Assembly (NCBI GenBank): GCA_002256345.1
Contig: NKIY01000001.1
Coordinates: 946,194 to 1,010,193, forward strand
Direction of reading: 5' to 3'
From: Bradyrhizobiaceae bacterium PARB1
GTDB taxonomy: Bacteria; Pseudomonadota; Alphaproteobacteria; Rhizobiales; Xanthobacteraceae
Length of the DNA: 64,000 nucleotides
The position numbers and the translations under genes are program-made. Under the pieces are notes generated by a model. It saw only the letters and a list, made by a program, of their open reading frames with translations, was not told the origin of the DNA and ran no database searches. This document shows, piece by piece, positions 34,272 through 42,677 of the stretch; position 1 is the stretch's first letter, and each line of letters begins with the position of its first letter.

Positions 34272-35881
34272 TCCGCTGCCTCCGCAAGATAGGCATCGGC
34301 ATGCGGACGGGTCGATGTCCACACCTCGTCGAGGCCGCCGGTGGTGATGTAGTGGCGCTGCGCGAGATCCTGCTCGGGGAAGTCGTCGCGACGATGCATG
34401 CCGCGGGTCTCAGTCCGGGCGAGGGCGCTGCGATACATCCAGCGCACCGTTGCCAGCATGGCCGCGCTCTCACGGGCACGAACGATGTCCCTGTGCGGGG
34501 CCGCACCGGCGCGCGTCGCGTCGTGCCACAGCGTATCAAGTCGATCGAGCGAGGCCGTCAGGCGGCCAGCCTCGCGAAAATAATTGATCTCGTAAGGGAA
34601 GGCTTCGGCCTGCACGGCGGCTGCGAGATGGGCGCCGTTCAACGCAGGGCGCGTGCCCTGCTGCAGGCCAACCGTGCCCGCGCCCGTCGCGGGTCCGTGC
34701 AACCCACGGCCACCTTTGACGTAGCGTGCAGCACCTTGTCCGGACCAGAATCCGGAAGACATGGCCCAGGCCGCATTGTGGCTGCCGCCGCCGGTGAAGC
34801 CGCCGCAGACGAGCTCACGCGTTGCTGCGTCACCGGCAGCATAAAGTCCTGGCACCGTGGTCGCGCAGCTGTCATCGACAACACGCAGCCCGCCGGTACC
34901 GCGAATGGTGCCTTCGAGACGCAGCGTAATTGGAAAGCGTTGGGTGAACGGATCGATACCGGTGCGATCGAAGGGCAGGAAGAAGTTGGGCTGCGATGCC
35001 CGCATGGCGTCTCGGACATCGGCATCGGCCTTGTCAAGCTGCGCATAGACGGGGCCTTCGAGCAGCGCGCGTGCGATGGCCGAGCGGCCACCTTTGGAAG
35101 CGGCGCCCGGCACGGGCGATCCATTCTGATAGGTGAACGTGCCCCAGCCGAAAAACAGCGTTTTGGTCACCGATCCGAATGCCGCCGAGATTGCGTAAGG
35201 ATTGGAGAACTCCATGCTCGTGAGTTCGGCGCCGAGTTCGGCCGCCATCAGATATCCGTCACCGGTAAGTACGTTCGATCCCAGTGTCTTGCTGAGAAAC
35301 GCACAGCCGCCGGTGGCGATAACGACTGCGCCGGCGCGCACGCGCCATGGCTTGCCATCCTGCCGCTGGACACCGGCTGCGCCGGCGACTGCACCGGAAT
35401 CATCGACAAGCAGCTCGAGCGCCGGGCTTTGATCAAGGATCGTTACGCCTGCTGCCTTGGTGCGCTTGCGCATCAGGCGCATATATTCAGGGCCCTGCAG
35501 CGAATTGCGCTGTGGACGGCCGTCTGTGTCAGTGGGGTAGGGATATCCCCAATCCGCCAGCTTGTTGCCTTGCTCATAGGTGCGATCGAGCACGCGTGCC
35601 ATCCAGCGGCGATCCTGCAGATATCCGCCCATTTTCTCGCGGCCGGCCATCGCCGCTTCGCGCTTGTCGTTGTCGGGGTCGATATACCAAACGCCCGTGC
35701 CAGCTGCGGCAGTTGCGCCAGATGTGCCACAAAAGCCCTTGTCCACGAGAACGACGCGCGCGCCTTCATTGGCTGCGCTGATCGCGGCCCAGGTGCCAGC
35801 CGGGCCGCCACCGATCACGAGGACATCGGCATCGAGCGATATGGCCTCGCTTGCGTTACTGCCGCGTGTTTGCTCGCTCAT
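34268..35881 (-). CDS. FAD-dependent oxidoreductase, fumarate reductase/AprA-like flavoprotein
   Basis: About 537 residues. An N-terminal FAD-binding motif (VLVIGGGPAGTWAAISAANEG, Gly24-Gly29) is followed by VVLVDKGFCGTSGATAAAGTG, a mid-domain VVIATGGCAFLSKTLG, and the C-terminal LYAAGDAATRELVCGGFTGGG. This is the fold of fumarate reductase, succinate dehydrogenase and adenylylsulfate reductase alpha subunits. It has no signal peptide. ATG 35881 has GGAG seven bases upstream. It is coupled to a 2[4Fe-4S] protein and heads a ten-gene transporter operon. A redox step on an imported sulfur compound is inferred; substrate unknown. Confidence 0.85.
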   Translation of the reverse strand: MSEQTRGSNASEAISLDADVLVIGGGPAGTWAAISAANEGARVVLVDKGFCGTSGATAAAGTGVWYIDPDNDKREAAMAGREKMGGYLQDRRWMARVLDRTYEQGNKLADWGYPYPTDTDGRPQRNSLQGPEYMRLMRKRTKAAGVTILDQSPALELLVDDSGAVAGAAGVQRQDGKPWRVRAGAVVIATGGCAFLSKTLGSNVLTGDGYLMAAELGAELTSMEFSNPYAISAAFGSVTKTLFFGWGTFTYQNGSPVPGAASKGGRSAIARALLEGPVYAQLDKADADVRDAMRASQPNFFLPFDRTGIDPFTQRFPITLRLEGTIRGTGGLRVVDDSCATTVPGLYAAGDAATRELVCGGFTGGGSHNAAWAMSSGFWSGQGAARYVKGGRGLHGPATGAGTVGLQQGTRPALNGAHLAAAVQAEAFPYEINYFREAGRLTASLDRLDTLWHDATRAGAAPHRDIVRARESAAMLATVRWMYRSALARTETRGMHRRDDFPEQDLAQRHYITTGGLDEVWTSTRPHADAYLAEAAE

Positions 35882-36252
35882 ATATATTCTCCACAGCATG
35901 TCGGTATGCGCCAAAGCAATGGCGTATGCTGTGTGGATGTTCGCGCGATCCGTTCGCGCTGACAATTTCAGAGTTTGTCGTGAAGCAAGCACAAAAGCTT
36001 CGTGTTGCTACGCCATTGTGAAAAATTGTGTTTGCACCGCTTGATGTAGTTTGTGTAGGTCCGCATGGATGACCCGTCATGGCGAAGGGCGCTGAGCGAC
36101 AATCTCCGTCAGGTGCATGCTGCGGCAGAATGAATGCCGTGTTCTGCGCGTTATATCGGAACGGATATTGCTATTTTTCCGGATGCGTTGAAGTCGGCCG
36201 CTGCTGTGTCAATTTCGATCTCAATGATCAGGAGCATGAGGGGAGAATCGCT
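35882..36252. promoter_or_regulatory. Divergent promoter region (about 370 bp)
   Basis: No credible gene. This region separates the ten-gene leftward operon from the rightward CmcJ/NvfI-type gene, and is AT-richer than its flanks. A short inverted repeat GAAGC (35983-35987) and GCTTC (35998-36002) is visible. GAGGGGAGA just before 36253 is the ribosome site of the rightward gene. Confidence 0.4.
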
Positions 36253-37101
36253 GTGGCCATCCACTACGACATTCAGGGCGGAACTCTGCCATTCGTCACG
36301 GCGGAGTTAAATTATCTTGCGCCGACGTGTGAGAAGCCCCGGACCTACGCTTACGACCTACCCCCGGGCGAGCCGAAAAGCACGGCGCATGCGCAGCCGG
36401 TGCAGGTCAAAATCGCTGATGGGCGCCCGATACGCGACCGGCTGACTCTCGACCGCGCCGGCTTCGCACTAGTCGATCAGCAGACCGCGGTGCGCGACTT
36501 CTATGATGATGACGAGATCACACGCGTTTATTACCCGGAAGCTAGCGATTTCCTGCGCAGCAGCCTCGGTGCCGACAGGGTTTTCATTTTCGATCATACC
36601 GTGCGCAAGCGCGTGGTGGGTGCGGCGGATGTGCGCGGCGATGGCCCGCGTCAGCCAGCTAGCCGGGTTCACGTCGATCAGACCCTGCGCTCAGGGCCGA
36701 ACCGTGTTCATGAGCATCTGCCGGACGAGGCGGATGAACTGCTGCGTGGGCGCGTGCAAGTGATCAATCTGTGGCGGCCGATCAAGGGTCCGCTGCGCGA
36801 CACGCCGCTTGCAATGTGTGATGGTACCAGCGTCGCGCAAAAGGATCTGGTGGCGTCGGACCTCATTTATCCCAACCGGCAGGGCGAGACTTATTCGGTC
36901 ACCTATCATCCCGATCACCGGTGGTTCTATTTCCCGGAGATGGACGTCAATGAAGCGCTGCTGCTGAAGTGCTACGACTCCGCATCCGACGGGCGCACCC
37001 GGTTCGGGCCGCACACTGCGTTCGTCGATCCCACTACGCCTGAGGATGCGTCGCCGCGCGAAAGCATCGAGCTCCGTGCGCTGGTATTTCATCACGCTTG
37101 A
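36253..37101 (+). CDS. CmcJ/NvfI-family oxidoreductase
   Basis: About 282 residues. The pattern AELNYLAP, RVHVDQT, NLWRPIKGPLRDTPLAMCD, WFYFPEMDVNEALLLKCYDS and HTAFVDPTT...RESIELRALVF is that of the CmcJ/NvfI family. Members act in fungal and bacterial natural product or xenobiotic modification, possibly as Fe/2-oxoglutarate-like enzymes; candidate metal ligands are the His/Asp of HVD and the late His. The GTG at 36253 is chosen because GAGGGGAGA lies ~7 bases upstream; the longer ATG frame is Cys-rich and lacks a site. It stands alone between two operons. Confidence 0.78.
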   Translation: MAIHYDIQGGTLPFVTAELNYLAPTCEKPRTYAYDLPPGEPKSTAHAQPVQVKIADGRPIRDRLTLDRAGFALVDQQTAVRDFYDDDEITRVYYPEASDFLRSSLGADRVFIFDHTVRKRVVGAADVRGDGPRQPASRVHVDQTLRSGPNRVHEHLPDEADELLRGRVQVINLWRPIKGPLRDTPLAMCDGTSVAQKDLVASDLIYPNRQGETYSVTYHPDHRWFYFPEMDVNEALLLKCYDSASDGRTRFGPHTAFVDPTTPEDASPRESIELRALVFHHA

Positions 37102-37127
37102 ACGAATTTGACTGTCGCGCCGGTTGC

Positions 37128-38633
37128 TCAGGCAGGCAGCCGCGCGGCAGCCTCCATTTTGAGCCGGGAACGGTCGATCTTCTGCGTGCTGGCCAATGGC
37201 AGGGCATCAACGAACCAGACCCTGCGCGGATGCTGATAGGCAGGGGCGTGCTCAAGCGCATAAGTTTTGATGTCGTCTTCGCTCGGCTGCGTGTTGGCGC
37301 GCAGCACGATAAAGGCGACGGGTTTCTGCCCCTTGATATCATCATCCACCGGCACAACGCAGGCCTGTGCGATGGCCGGATGTTGTTCGAGGATCGCTTC
37401 GACTTCGCCAGGATAGATATTCTCGCCGCCACTGACGAACATGTCGTCGCGCCGGCCGACGAATGAATAGAAGCCATCCTTGTTGCGATGAAACACGTCG
37501 CCGGTGACGTAATAGCCATCGGCGGTGAATGCGGCGGTGAGCTCGGGGCGGTTATGATACTGGTTCATCAAGGCCGGGCTCTTGATCTCAAGCACGCCCT
37601 TGTCGCCGATGTCACCCGCCTGGTCGCGCAGGCGAAGCTGGACTTTTGGATGGGCGGTTCCGAGGGCAGGCGGTGGCGTCCGCCGGCCATCGGGGTGGGG
37701 CGCAAAGGTCACCGGGCCGGATTCGGTCGTGCCATAGGCATTCATCACCCGCGCATTCGGGAGCAGGCCGCTGATCTGCGCCAGCAGGCTGTCGCTCACT
37801 GGAGCCGAGCCCATGCGGATCACGCGCACCGATGAGAGATCGGCGGTGGCCAGCGTCTCGCGCTCGCGCAGCATCATGGCGATCATCGGCGGCACGGCGG
37901 TCAGCCAGGTGCAGCGATAGCGATCGATCGCGCCGATATAGGGTATGGCGGAAAACTGCCACAGCAACACCGTGGTGGCGCGTGAGGCCAGAGCCAGGAA
38001 GGCCAGCGCCAGGGCGTTCATGTGATAGAGCGGTGCTGCGATCAGCACCTTCTCCCCCGTCAGGGGCTCGCGCTCCTGCCGTGTCTGCACCGTCCACAGA
38101 TGCGCGGTATGGCTGAGTACCACGCCCTTGGGCCGTCCGGTCGAGCCTGACGTGTAGAGGATCAGCGCAGCCTCGTTGGCGACGGGCGCGAAGACGTCGA
38201 ATGGACCGGGGTCGATCAGCTCGGACAGGCTACCCGTGCCGGTGCGCGCCAGTCCGATGCGTTCGATGCCCGCGGGGGCGGACGCCGCACGTTCCTCGTC
38301 GCAGAACAGCAGGCGGGCGCCGCTGTCGGTGGCGACGATCTCGATCAGTTCTTTCGGAAACCGGTAATTGATCGGCACGGCCACCAAGCCGGCGCGCATG
38401 ATGCCGAGCAGCACCGCGATGAATTCGACGGAGTTGGCCGCAAGAAGAGCAATCCGGTCGCCCTGCTGATAGCCGCGCTTCTTCAGGCCCCTCGCCACGG
38501 CATTGGCGAAATCATCCAGCTCGCCATAGGTGCTGGCGGTCTCGGTGAGATTGGCATCGAGGCCGGCGAAAGCGAGTTGCCCGCGATCGATCGCGGGATC
38601 GAAAAGTTGGCCGAGATTTGTCGATGACGTCAC
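37128..38633 (-). CDS. Acyl-CoA synthetase (AMP-forming, class I adenylate-forming)
   Basis: A 501-residue ligase with the P-loop motif LYTSGSTGRPKGVVLSH, A5 motif NAYGTTESGP, A7/A8 TGDVFHRNKDGFYSFVGRRDD with the GGENIYPGEVE hinge, and the A10 catalytic Lys in STQKIDRSRLK. It activates a carboxylic acid to its CoA thioester with ATP. It is the last gene of the seven-gene operon that begins with an ABC importer, so the imported molecule or its product is probably a carboxylate. Confidence 0.9.
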   Translation of the reverse strand: MTSSTNLGQLFDPAIDRGQLAFAGLDANLTETASTYGELDDFANAVARGLKKRGYQQGDRIALLAANSVEFIAVLLGIMRAGLVAVPINYRFPKELIEIVATDSGARLLFCDEERAASAPAGIERIGLARTGTGSLSELIDPGPFDVFAPVANEAALILYTSGSTGRPKGVVLSHTAHLWTVQTRQEREPLTGEKVLIAAPLYHMNALALAFLALASRATTVLLWQFSAIPYIGAIDRYRCTWLTAVPPMIAMMLRERETLATADLSSVRVIRMGSAPVSDSLLAQISGLLPNARVMNAYGTTESGPVTFAPHPDGRRTPPPALGTAHPKVQLRLRDQAGDIGDKGVLEIKSPALMNQYHNRPELTAAFTADGYYVTGDVFHRNKDGFYSFVGRRDDMFVSGGENIYPGEVEAILEQHPAIAQACVVPVDDDIKGQKPVAFIVLRANTQPSEDDIKTYALEHAPAYQHPRRVWFVDALPLASTQKIDRSRLKMEAAARLPA

Positions 38634-39421
38634 GCGATGACCTCGATCAGCGATCCGAAGGCCGGTAATGCGACGACCACGCGATCGCGTGTTGAATGAT
38701 GGGGCAGGCCGAGCGCGACGGCACGCTCCGCCACGAGTTGCGGATCACGGCTGCGCAAGGTGACGGCAGCGAAACGCTCGGGACGTTCGGCGCCGATGCC
38801 CGCGAGTTCGCCGAACCGCTGCGCCAGCGTTGCGGCGTCAGCGACAGACAGAGCAAAGCCATTGTCGAGTTTGCCGAGGCGATCGTAGCGCGCCGCGGCG
38901 GCGGCCGGATCGGCGCTGGCAATCGTCAGTTCGACGATTCCCAAGACGCCATTGGCGTGAGTGAGCCAGTCGCGACGCCAGATCAGCTCCGGCGTATGAT
39001 GCTGGCAATAATAGACGCGACCCGCATCGAATGAATCCAGCGCCAGGCGCACCGCGGAGAACCGCGCTTCATGATCCAAACCGTCGATCTGCAACGGACG
39101 TGCGAAGTGCTGCACGGGCTGCGCGTCGAAGCCGGCGCCGATCACGTTGTTGCGCGTGGACTCGGCATCGGTGCTGGCGAAGACGAGGCCATTGAGGCCG
39201 AGCGGGCTGTCGATTAGCTCCTGTCGCACCTTGTCGCCGCCTGGGGGCAGCCCGATGAGTTCGAAATAGGCGTGTTCGAACACCATCAGATGGTTGATCG
39301 AGCCAAGCGTCGGATGATATCCGCGCGGCGTTAGCTGGAAGCCCAGTCCCGCGAACAGCTCAGCCGCGAGATCGGTCTCATAGCGCGTATTGACGACCAC
39401 ATGGTCGAGCTGCAGCGTCAT
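38630..39421 (-). CDS. VOC (glyoxalase-like) domain protein
   Basis: A 263-residue protein with two VOC-like halves. It opens with LQLDHVVVNTRYETDLAAELFAGLGF cut by a loop, and carries a metal-type Glu in AYFELIGLPPGG and a central FDAGRVYYCQHHTPELIWRRDW. It resembles the Glyoxalase_3 (PF13468-type) group. VOC enzymes catalyse isomerisation, epimerisation or ring cleavage around a metal. It overlaps the ligase gene by four bases and follows the thioesterase with a one-base gap. Confidence 0.8.
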   Translation of the reverse strand: MTLQLDHVVVNTRYETDLAAELFAGLGFQLTPRGYHPTLGSINHLMVFEHAYFELIGLPPGGDKVRQELIDSPLGLNGLVFASTDAESTRNNVIGAGFDAQPVQHFARPLQIDGLDHEARFSAVRLALDSFDAGRVYYCQHHTPELIWRRDWLTHANGVLGIVELTIASADPAAAAARYDRLGKLDNGFALSVADAATLAQRFGELAGIGAERPERFAAVTLRSRDPQLVAERAVALGLPHHSTRDRVVVALPAFGSLIEVIA

Positions 39422-39422
39422 T

Positions 39423-39839
39423 TTACTTCTCCTGCGATGGCGTCAGATAGACGCCGCGACCGCTCGCAACCAGCTTGCCGGCGCTGTCATAGACCTTCGC
39501 TTCGGCGACCGAGAACTGCTTGCCGAGCTTGATCGCCTTGCCGACGGCACGCAGGTCGCCGCGGGCGGGGCTGTGATAGTCGACGCGGAGGTCGATGGTC
39601 GGAACGCCGCGGCCATTGCTCGACACCAAGGCCCAGTCGGCGGTGAGATCGACCAAGGTGGCGAGAATGCCGCCATGAGTGTAGCCGCCCTCGAGATTGA
39701 CGACCCATTCATCGCGCCATTTGGCGGTCAGCTCGATCTCGCCATCGCCGACGGAGGTGACGTCAAGGCCGAGCCATTTGTGATAGGGCGCCTTTTGGAT
39801 GCGCGTGCGGATATCGTCGATGGATGGAGTGTCAGCCAT
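39423..39839 (-). CDS. PaaI-family hotdog thioesterase
   Basis: A 138-residue hotdog protein: HKWLGLDVTSVGDGEIELTA, EGGYTHGGILATLVDLTADWAL, TIDLRVDYHSPARGD and GKQFSVAEAKVYD. This is the PaaI/HGG-type thioesterase profile, with His-Gly-Gly at the helix start. It probably hydrolyses an acyl-CoA intermediate or product of the operon's ligase. It is not the phenylacetate PaaI, which is at 61764. Confidence 0.86.
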   Translation of the reverse strand: MADTPSIDDIRTRIQKAPYHKWLGLDVTSVGDGEIELTAKWRDEWVVNLEGGYTHGGILATLVDLTADWALVSSNGRGVPTIDLRVDYHSPARGDLRAVGKAIKLGKQFSVAEAKVYDSAGKLVASGRGVYLTPSQEK

Positions 39840-39872
39840 GATTATGGCTCCTTAGAAATAGAGAATTAGCCC

Positions 39873-40889
39873 TTACGGCGTGACGACGACCTTGCCGAGC
39901 ACGGTGCGGTCGCGGATCAGACCGAGGCCTTCGGCGGCTTGTTCCAGCGGCACGGCGCGATCGATGATGGGATCGATCTTGCCTTCGACGATCAGGTCCA
40001 GCAGTGCGACGAGGTCTTCTTCGTAGAAGCTGTTGGAGCCGCGGATATTGAGCTCGAAGCTCCAGACATAGCGGAGGTCTTCCTTCGGGTCGTAACCGGC
40101 GGTGGCTCCGCAGACCAGCAAGGTACCGCCACGCTTCAGGCATTTCAGCGACGGCAGCCAGGTGTCGCCACCGGTGAAATTGATTACCACATCGACGCCG
40201 CCGTCGTGGGTGCGCCGTTCCGGCTTGCCATACTGGCCGATCGCCCATTTGGAGAAGTCCGTGGTCTGGTAATTGACCACATGATCCGCGCCGAGCGCCT
40301 TGAGGCGTGCGCATTTCTCGTCACTGCCGGCACAGGCGATGACTTCGGCGCCGAGCAGCTTGGCCAGAATGATGCTGGCGGTGCCCACGCCGCCACTGGC
40401 GCCGAGGATCAGCACCTTGTCGCCGGGCTTGACCGTGCGATGGGTGATGAGCATGCGATGCGCGGTGCCATAGGCGACGGGCAGCGACGCCGCCTGTTCG
40501 AAGCTGACGGCATCGGGCAAGCGGATCAGCTGGCGGGCATCGGCAGCGGCATATTCGGCCATGCCGCCATCGACCATCTCACCCATTAGGCCGACGCCGG
40601 GCTTGAGCGGATTGATCAGAACGCGGTCGCCAATCGCCCAGCCCGAGACGCCGTCACCGATCTCGGTGATGGTGCCGGCGAGATCGAGGCCGATCACTAC
40701 CGGCAGTGGCACCTTGATGCCGGGCATGCCACGCACGGTAAACACGTCGTGATAGTTGAAGGACGACGCGCCGACGCGGATCACCACATGGCCTGCCGTG
40801 GCTTTCGGCATCGGCTTGTCGGTGACCACCTGCAGCTGGTCGAGTTCACCATGGGCGCTGAGCACCAGGGCTTTCATCGTGCTGGTCAT
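39873..40889 (-). CDS. Quinone-oxidoreductase-like MDR-family dehydrogenase
   Basis: A 338-residue medium-chain dehydrogenase/reductase. It has the GroES-like N-domain (SSFNYHDVFTVRG, VIGLDLAGTITEIGDGVSGW), the nucleotide-binding GASGGVGTASIILAKLLGAE, and NYQTTDFSKW. The structural-zinc cysteine cluster is absent and the catalytic-zinc ligands are not evident, which fits zinc-free enoyl or quinone reductases using NADPH. Located between the importer and the thioesterase in the seven-gene operon; it may reduce an unsaturated CoA or ketone intermediate. Confidence 0.86.
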   Translation of the reverse strand: MTSTMKALVLSAHGELDQLQVVTDKPMPKATAGHVVIRVGASSFNYHDVFTVRGMPGIKVPLPVVIGLDLAGTITEIGDGVSGWAIGDRVLINPLKPGVGLMGEMVDGGMAEYAAADARQLIRLPDAVSFEQAASLPVAYGTAHRMLITHRTVKPGDKVLILGASGGVGTASIILAKLLGAEVIACAGSDEKCARLKALGADHVVNYQTTDFSKWAIGQYGKPERRTHDGGVDVVINFTGGDTWLPSLKCLKRGGTLLVCGATAGYDPKEDLRYVWSFELNIRGSNSFYEEDLVALLDLIVEGKIDPIIDRAVPLEQAAEGLGLIRDRTVLGKVVVTP

Positions 40890-40901
40890 GACGCAGTATC
40901 C

Positions 40902-41891
40902 TTACTTGAGGCTCTTGGAACGTTCATAGGGGCCGGTGACGAACAGTTCGTCATTCAGCTTGCCTTGGATGAAGCCGCCGGCGGCGAGCACCTCATGCTG
41001 GCGCTTCAGGCTGGCGATGTCGGCGGGCTCGAACGCCACACGGTTCACGACATCCCAGTTGGTGACATAGGCCTTGGCATCGCTCGGCGAGAGGTTGGCG
41101 CTCTTCTCGAGAATGGTTGCGACTTCGGCCGGATTGGCGGAGCCCCATGCCACCGCATCGCGGAGCGCCGCCACCAAGGCCGCCACCGTATCGGGCTTCT
41201 TGGTGATCAGATCGGTGCTGACGGCGGCGACGCCGTTATAGGGCAGGCCGTCCGACTTGGTGAGCTTGCGCCATTCATCGAAGAAATTGCCGAGCTTCTT
41301 CACTTTCAGCTCGCCGTCGATTTGGTTGACGGTGATGGAGCGCAGCGCGGAGGCATCGACCTGCTTCTGAACCAGGAACTGGACGAGACGGGACTCGTTA
41401 CCGCCGACCAGCGTGTATTCTTCCGGCTTGATGCCGTAATTGCCGGCGAGGATTGCGTTGGCGAGAACGGCCGTCGATGATCCTGCGGGGGACGAACCGA
41501 GCTTCTTTCCCTTCAGCTCTGCGATCGAATTGATGGGAGAGTCGCTAGGAACGACGATCTGCACGTCGGCTGGCTGGGTTGCCGCGAACAGCTTGATCGG
41601 TACGCCTTCATTGACGGCGCTGAACACGCCGGCGAGCGGTGCGGCAAAGGCGACATCGATGGAGCCGGATGCGATGGCACGGATCGGGGCGATGAGATCG
41701 GGGAAGTGGATGAACTCGGCATCGATGCCGCGCTTCTTCAGGAAGTCGTGCGACTCCAGCACGGAGCCATAGCCGAGGCTGACGCCGCTGGTCCAATAGC
41801 CGATGCGCACTTTCTGCTGCGCTTGCGCCGGGATGGTCACGGCAAATGCCGCAAGGGCTGCGACGGCAAACAGGGTCTTCCGGAAGATCAT
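40902..41891 (-). CDS. NitT/TauT-type ABC substrate-binding protein
   Basis: A 329-residue receptor: signal peptide ending TIPAQAQQ, then VRIGYWTSGVSLGYGSVLESH, DVAFAAPLAGVFSAVNEGV, LKGKKLGSSPAGSSTAVLANA and VNQIDGELKVKK. It has the SsuA/TauA fold. It lies 17 bp after the permease gene in a permuted order (ATPase, permease, receptor). The cargo probably enters the acyl-CoA steps encoded downstream. Confidence 0.87.
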   Translation of the reverse strand: MIFRKTLFAVAALAAFAVTIPAQAQQKVRIGYWTSGVSLGYGSVLESHDFLKKRGIDAEFIHFPDLIAPIRAIASGSIDVAFAAPLAGVFSAVNEGVPIKLFAATQPADVQIVVPSDSPINSIAELKGKKLGSSPAGSSTAVLANAILAGNYGIKPEEYTLVGGNESRLVQFLVQKQVDASALRSITVNQIDGELKVKKLGNFFDEWRKLTKSDGLPYNGVAAVSTDLITKKPDTVAALVAALRDAVAWGSANPAEVATILEKSANLSPSDAKAYVTNWDVVNRVAFEPADIASLKRQHEVLAAGGFIQGKLNDELFVTGPYERSKSLK

Positions 41892-41908
41892 GGCAGATGC
41901 CTCGTCGG

Positions 41909-42673
41909 TTAGGATTGCTGTTTCCAGCGGGACAGGAAGCGTTCAAGCGGTTTGAGAAGGCCGGATTCGAAGATGAGCATCAGCGTGACCAGCATCACGG
42001 TCCAGGCGAAAACCTTGTCGCTCTGCACGAGGTCGGCGGCCTGGCGCAGGCGATAGCCAATGCCGTTCGATGACCCCAATGTCTCGGCGACAAGCGACAC
42101 CCGCCAGCCGAAGCCGAATGCGAGGCGCGCGCCGGAGAAGAAATAGGGCAAGATGCTGGGCAGGTAGACTTTCACAAGGATCTGCAGCCGCGACATCCGG
42201 AACGAGCGCGCCAGATCGACATACTGCCGGTCCACGGTGCGGGTGCCTTGCCAAACATTGGTCAGGATCAGCGGAAACGCTGTCATGAACACGACGAAGA
42301 TGGTCGTCGCATCCGAGATACCGAACCAGATGATGGCGAAGATCGCCCAGATCGCCGATGACACGGTATTAAGGACAGCCAGGACCGGTTCGAAGAAGGT
42401 CGCCAGCTTCCGGTTGGCGCCGAGCACAAGGCCGGCCAGCGTGCCGGCGACAGTGCCGAGCGCAAAACCGCTGAACACGCGGTTCATAGTGGCGGCGACA
42501 TCGCGACTGAAGCTGGCGCTGTGAATCAGTGCATTGACAGCGTCCAGCACCTTCGCCGGGCTCGGCAGCACGAAGGAGGGGACCTTGTTGGAGGCGTACC
42601 ACCACAGCAGCACGATCGCCCCGAACAACAGGCAACGCTGCAGCAAGATGCTGCTGATACGCGTGAACGACAT
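41909..42673 (-). CDS. ABC transporter permease, SsuC/TauC type
   Basis: A 254-residue permease with six membrane segments and the EAA loop YVDLARSFRMSRLQILVKVYLPSIL. It lies four bases after the ATPase gene. It forms the importer with the genes at 42678 and 40902. Confidence 0.87.
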   Translation of the reverse strand: MSFTRISSILLQRCLLFGAIVLLWWYASNKVPSFVLPSPAKVLDAVNALIHSASFSRDVAATMNRVFSGFALGTVAGTLAGLVLGANRKLATFFEPVLAVLNTVSSAIWAIFAIIWFGISDATTIFVVFMTAFPLILTNVWQGTRTVDRQYVDLARSFRMSRLQILVKVYLPSILPYFFSGARLAFGFGWRVSLVAETLGSSNGIGYRLRQAADLVQSDKVFAWTVMLVTLMLIFESGLLKPLERFLSRWKQQS

Positions 42674-42677
42674 GATC

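Noticed and set aside
33951-35881. True dissimilatory adenylylsulfate reductase (AprAB)
   Set aside because: No sulfate adenylyltransferase, dsr, qmo or sox genes are in the window, and the pair sits in an uptake operon; only family-level resemblance is claimed.
34301-35962. 553-codon open frame on the plus strand
   Set aside because: It lies opposite the flavoprotein gene, is rich in Arg/Gly/Ala/Cys with no domain motif, and reflects antisense GC bias.
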